A DNA stretch of 64,000 nt from Hyphomicrobiales bacterium. GTDB lineage: Bacteria; Pseudomonadota; Alphaproteobacteria; Rhizobiales; Rhizobiaceae. The DNA is taken from NCBI GenBank assembly GCA_900473185.1, contig UCKU01000031.1:150140-214139 (forward strand). The letters run 5' to 3'. A program made the position numbers and the translations under genes. The first letter of the stretch is position 1; every line of letters begins with the position of its first letter. The notes below the pieces were generated by a model, which saw only the letters and a list, made by a program, of their open reading frames with translations, had not been told where the DNA came from and ran no database searches. Below, piece after piece: positions 60,496 through 64,000 of this stretch.

Positions 60496-62289
60496 TCACG
60501 CCGAACGCTGATCCGCCGGCCCCTCCGCCCGCGCCAGGTTCAGCGCACTATTGATCAACCCGATATGGCTGAACGCCTGCGGAAAATTCCCCAGCATGCG
60601 CTTCGCACCCGGATCATATTCTTCCGCCAGCAGCCCGACATCGTTGCAGATCGCCAGCAGGCGCTCGAACAGGCGCAGCGCATCGTCGCGGCGGCCGACT
60701 ATGTTCCGGGCGTCGACGAGCCAGAAGCTGCAGGCAAGGAAGGCGCCTTCGCCTGGCGGCAGGCCGTCATCCACTTCCTGCGTTTCGTAGCGCAGCAGCA
60801 GGCCGTCGCGCAGCAGCTTGCGCTCCACCGCCTCGACGGTCGCGACATAGCGCGGATCGTCAGGCGCAATGAAGCCGACCATGCCGAGATGCAGCAGGCT
60901 GGCATCCATTGCCCTGGAGCCATAGGCCTGGGTGAAGCAGCCGAGCTCGGCATTGAACGCCTTTTCACAGACCTCGGCATGGATGCGATCGGCGAGTGTG
61001 CGCCAGCGGGCGGCGGCTTCGGGCTCGCCGTCGGCCTCGGCAATCTGAACGGCGCGGTCGAAGGCCACCCAGGCCATGACCTTGGAATAGGTGAAGTGCT
61101 GGCGCTGGCCGCGCACCTCCCATATGCCCTCGTCGGGCTCGACCCAGACCTTTTCCAGAAAGGGCAGGATGGCCGTTGCCAGTTCGCGACCCCGGTGATG
61201 GGGCGGAAGCCCGCCCTTGCGGGCCTGCAGCATGGCGTCGGCCACCTCGCCGTAGACATCGAGCTGCACCTGTTCGGCAGCGGCATTGCCGATGCGCACG
61301 GGTGCTGAGCCTTCGTAGCCCTGCAGCCAGGGCACCTCCCATTCCAAGAGGTTTCGTTCGCCAGCCACGCCATACATGATCTGCATCTGTGCCGGCGCGC
61401 CGGCGACCGCGCGCAGCAGCCAGCGGCGCCAGGCGGTGGCCTCCTCGTAATAGCCGAGCTTCATCAGGGCGAGCAGGGTCAGCGTCGCGTCGCGCAGCCA
61501 GCAATAGCGATAGTCCCAGTTGCGCGGGCCGCCGATCTTTTCGGGCAGGGAGGTCGTGGCGGCCGCGACGATGCCGCCTGTGGGCATGTAGGTCAGCGCC
61601 TTCAGCGTGATGAGGGAGCGCTTCACCTGATCCGTCCACTTGCCCACCTTGGGGCATTTCGCGGCAAAGGATAACCAGAATTCCTCCGTGTCCGGCAGCG
61701 CATATTCCACCTGCCGCTGGGCCGGCGGCGGCAGGTGCGAGGGGGACCAGGTCAGCGTGAAGATCTGCTGTTCGCCCGCCGCGACCTGGAAGGCGCCGAC
61801 CGTGCTCGGCCCGCGGCCTTCGAGAGGCACGGCGCAATTGAGCACCAGTCTATCAGGGCCGGCGATGGCGGTGATGCCGCCGTCCTCGCCATGCGTGACC
61901 CAGGGAACGGTCCGGCCGTAATCGAAGCGAAGGTTGAGCTCCATGTCGAAGGCGACGGTGCCGCTCTTGCCCTCGACGATGCGCATCAGATCGCTCGTGT
62001 TATCGCGCAGCGGCATGAAGTCGGTGAGAACAGCGGTGCCGGTCTCGGTCTGAAATTCGGTTTCGAGAATGAGCGTGTCGTCGCGGTAACGGCGCGAGAC
62101 GCTGTATTTTCCGCCCGAAGGCGAGAGCGACCAGAAACCATTCTCCTCCGTGCCGAGCAGGGCGGCAAAGCAGGGGGGAGAGTCGAAGCGCGGAAAACAC
62201 AGCCAGTCGATCGAGCCGTTTCTGGACACGAGTGCTGCGGTTTCGCAATCGCCGATAAGGGCGTAGTCCTCGATAAGTGCCGTCACCAT
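60496..62289 (-). CDS. Glycoside hydrolase family 15 (glucoamylase/trehalase-like)
   Basis: 597 aa, the normal length. The N-terminal beta-sandwich (IEDYALIGDCETAALVSRNGSIDWLCFPRFDSP) and an (alpha/alpha)6 barrel carry the family motifs NWDYRYCWLRDATL, GIWEVRGQRQHFTYSK with one catalytic Glu, and GLLAEEYDP with the other. No signal peptide, so it probably cleaves intracellular alpha-glucosides such as trehalose or maltodextrin. A single gene; regulation not evident. Confidence 0.9.
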   Translation of the reverse strand: MVTALIEDYALIGDCETAALVSRNGSIDWLCFPRFDSPPCFAALLGTEENGFWSLSPSGGKYSVSRRYRDDTLILETEFQTETGTAVLTDFMPLRDNTSDLMRIVEGKSGTVAFDMELNLRFDYGRTVPWVTHGEDGGITAIAGPDRLVLNCAVPLEGRGPSTVGAFQVAAGEQQIFTLTWSPSHLPPPAQRQVEYALPDTEEFWLSFAAKCPKVGKWTDQVKRSLITLKALTYMPTGGIVAAATTSLPEKIGGPRNWDYRYCWLRDATLTLLALMKLGYYEEATAWRRWLLRAVAGAPAQMQIMYGVAGERNLLEWEVPWLQGYEGSAPVRIGNAAAEQVQLDVYGEVADAMLQARKGGLPPHHRGRELATAILPFLEKVWVEPDEGIWEVRGQRQHFTYSKVMAWVAFDRAVQIAEADGEPEAAARWRTLADRIHAEVCEKAFNAELGCFTQAYGSRAMDASLLHLGMVGFIAPDDPRYVATVEAVERKLLRDGLLLRYETQEVDDGLPPGEGAFLACSFWLVDARNIVGRRDDALRLFERLLAICNDVGLLAEEYDPGAKRMLGNFPQAFSHIGLINSALNLARAEGPADQRSA

Positions 62290-62359
62290 AACCTCCTGAA
62301 TATATCAGCCGGGTTTTAGGTAGGGCTCGTATGCGGAGGTCAACCGTGGGAACGGCGCG

Positions 62360-64000
62360 TCAGTTGCCTGCCGCCGTCATCTCCACCAGCTTCCTATACC
62401 GCGGGTGATCGCGGATCGTGTCGAGGTCCGGATCGCTGGTCCACCAATGGCGATGCACGGAGGCGATCGGGAGGACTTTTTCCAGCAGATCGAGCGCCGC
62501 TTCATGGTCTCCCATGTTCAGGTAGGCGCAGGCAATGTTGTACATGGCGTTGAGATCATCGGGGTCGATGGCGAGCGTGCGCGCCGCCCATTCCCTGGCG
62601 CGCTCGCGCTCGCCGAGATAGGCCAGCACCAGTGCTCCCAGCTGGGCCGGGCTCGAATTCTCCGGATGCAGGCTGAGTTCGCGTTCGGCCCGCTCCAGGC
62701 CCAGCCGGCCGGCCCGTTCCATGTCGGCGTGGCGGCCAAGCTTGAGATAGACGCAGGCCAGGAGGACGGCGGAGCGATAGTCGTCGTAGCGCAGCCGGGT
62801 GGCCTGTTCGAACAGGGTGGCGGCCCTTTCGAAATCGCCATTCTCGAAGAAGAAGCGCCCGAAGAAATAGTTTGCCTCATGCAGATCGGGATCGAGCGTG
62901 AGCGCCAGCTCGAATTCGGTGGCGGCCTCATCGCGCTGTCCACCATATTGCAGGGCGAGGCCGCGTGCGGCGTGTGCATCGGCGAGATCTGGATCGAGTT
63001 CCAGCGCCCTGGCGCTGGTCGCGAGGATGCCCTCGATCGAGATATCGGCATATTGCCAGGAATGGAGAACGGAATCGCAGATTGCGATGCCGGCATTGGC
63101 GCGCGCATAGTCAGGGTCGATCTCGGCTGCCTTCACGAACATGCGCCGCGCCAGTAGCATGTAGGATCTTGAGCACATGTGCAGGAATTGCCGGCCCCGG
63201 AGGTAATAGGTGTAAGCCTCGACATCTTCCGTCGGCGCGGTGTTGATCGCAGCCTTCTCGCCCGGCAGCAGCCTGAGCTTCAACTGTTCGATAATGGCGT
63301 GGGCAATCTCGTCCTGTATGGCGAAGATATCGGTCAGTTCGCGGTCGTAGCGCTCCGCCCAGAGATGGCTGCCATCCCTGCCGTCGACGAGCTGCCCGGT
63401 GATGCGGACGCGGCCGCCGGCCTTGCGCACGCTGCCTTCGAGCAGGAAGGCGACGCCGAGTTCGTGGGCCACCTGCTCGATCTTCACAGCCCGGCCCTTA
63501 TAGGTGAAGCTCGTATTGCGGGCGACGACATGCAGGTCGGAGATTTTCGCGAGGTCGGTGATGATGTCTTCGGTGATGCCGTCGGAGAAATATTCCTGCT
63601 CCGGATCGCCGCTCATGTTGCTGAAGGGCAGGACGGCGATCGATATTTTCTTCGGTGCTCGCGGCTCGGCGCGGGAAGACATGCCCTGATCGAAATTCAC
63701 GCGGTAGCAGGCGATTGGTTCAGCGATGTTCTTGACCCGCTGCTCGCCCATCGGCTCGAAGGCAAAGGCGAGCTTGCCGGAAACCTCCTTCGAAACCTTG
63801 CCCGACACGCAGATGCCGCCGGGCTCGGCAAGAGCCTGCAGGCGGGCGGCGATGTTGACGCCCTCGCCATAACGATCCTCACCCTCGACGATCACTTCGC
63901 CGAGATTGATGCCAATCCGAATTTCCAGCGGGGTGTTTTCGGAAGCGCTGGCATAGCGCCTGATCATGCCGCGCTGCAGGGCGGCGGCGCATTCCACGGC
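62360..64000 (-). CDS. Class III cyclase with TolB-like and TPR domains (5' end outside window)
   Basis: 546 residues visible; the frame is open at base 64000, so the first part of the cyclase domain is missing. What remains of that domain includes IRIGINLGEVIVEG and GEGVNIAARLQAL. Then come the TolB-N-like segment (SIAVLPFSNMSGDPEQEYFSDGITEDIITDL) and a long TPR array (AIDPDDLNAMYNIACAYLN). It is the same architecture as the genes at 906 and 16319, and closer to 906 in its TolB segment. Soluble signalling protein; input unknown. Confidence 0.87.
   Translation of the reverse strand, partial: AVECAAALQRGMIRRYASASENTPLEIRIGINLGEVIVEGEDRYGEGVNIAARLQALAEPGGICVSGKVSKEVSGKLAFAFEPMGEQRVKNIAEPIACYRVNFDQGMSSRAEPRAPKKISIAVLPFSNMSGDPEQEYFSDGITEDIITDLAKISDLHVVARNTSFTYKGRAVKIEQVAHELGVAFLLEGSVRKAGGRVRITGQLVDGRDGSHLWAERYDRELTDIFAIQDEIAHAIIEQLKLRLLPGEKAAINTAPTEDVEAYTYYLRGRQFLHMCSRSYMLLARRMFVKAAEIDPDYARANAGIAICDSVLHSWQYADISIEGILATSARALELDPDLADAHAARGLALQYGGQRDEAATEFELALTLDPDLHEANYFFGRFFFENGDFERAATLFEQATRLRYDDYRSAVLLACVYLKLGRHADMERAGRLGLERAERELSLHPENSSPAQLGALVLAYLGERERAREWAARTLAIDPDDLNAMYNIACAYLNMGDHEAALDLLEKVLPIASVHRHWWTSDPDLDTIRDHPRYRKLVEMTAAGN

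Noticed and set aside
1..64000. tRNA, rRNA, integrase and complete IS elements
   Set aside because: None was recognised on reading both strands; absence was not tested with a covariance or profile search.

Overview
The window looks like chromosome from a Rhizobiaceae-type alphaproteobacterium (Rhizobium/Agrobacterium group). The signs are high G+C (a 60-base sample at 58081 is 62%), a uvrB with the long N- and C-terminal extensions I associate with rhizobia, several class III cyclase/TolB-like/TPR proteins, palindromic intergenic repeats of the rhizobial RIME kind, an EcfG-type stress cluster, and many small conserved rhizobial hypotheticals. No rRNA, tRNA, CRISPR array, integrase or complete insertion sequence was seen. 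The genus is an inference.

Layout. 0-10 kb: a partial ECF sigma factor, a cyclase/TPR protein, a small monooxygenase-fold protein, an SbmA/YddA-like ABC exporter, an isochorismatase-fold hydrolase and a large autotransporter. 10-19.5 kb: two AraC/GyrI-type regulators, a glyoxalase-fold gene broken by one in-frame stop, a universal stress protein and a P1B-type ATPase that both have FNR/FixK-like boxes upstream, a nucleoside deaminase, a second cyclase, and a divergent TetR/DUF308 pair. 19.6-21.6 kb: an ornithine-cyclodeaminase relative, a membrane protein and soxR around a clear SoxR box. 21.7-25.2 kb: an M20 amidohydrolase, then a stress cluster (KGG-like peptide, PhnA-like membrane protein, DUF892 ferritin-like protein) with EcfG-like promoters. 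25-34 kb: LOG, an orphan histidine kinase, LysR, an EF-hand protein, a large RTX protein, and a proX / L,D-transpeptidase / lipoprotein operon. 34-41.8 kb: YdcF-like protein, GT25, MFS, small secreted proteins, SDR and HxlR.

42-50 kb: a cold-shock protein, a gene-poor stretch, an arylsulfatase, a DnaJ-domain protein, a small-protein family also found at 52 kb, an AT-rich island, a DUF1476 (ATP synthase zeta-like) paralogue translationally coupled to a small gene, a dienelactone hydrolase and a relic of a cyclase gene. 50-54 kb: a GIY-YIG nuclease gene beside a perfect 61-bp inverted repeat pair, an exonuclease, a GNAT protein, and BON and DUF1488 genes interleaved with palindromic repeats. 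54-57 kb: a low-G+C PHP/SMC-like ATPase (TrlF-like), probably acquired and possibly defensive. 57-64 kb: uvrB, a GH15 glycosidase and a third cyclase running off the end.

The strongest leads for new biology are the PHP-SMC ATPase island, the GIY-YIG gene with its double-hairpin repeats, the repeat ends that supply stop codons to three neighbouring genes, the two-member small-protein family, and the coupled DUF1476 pair.
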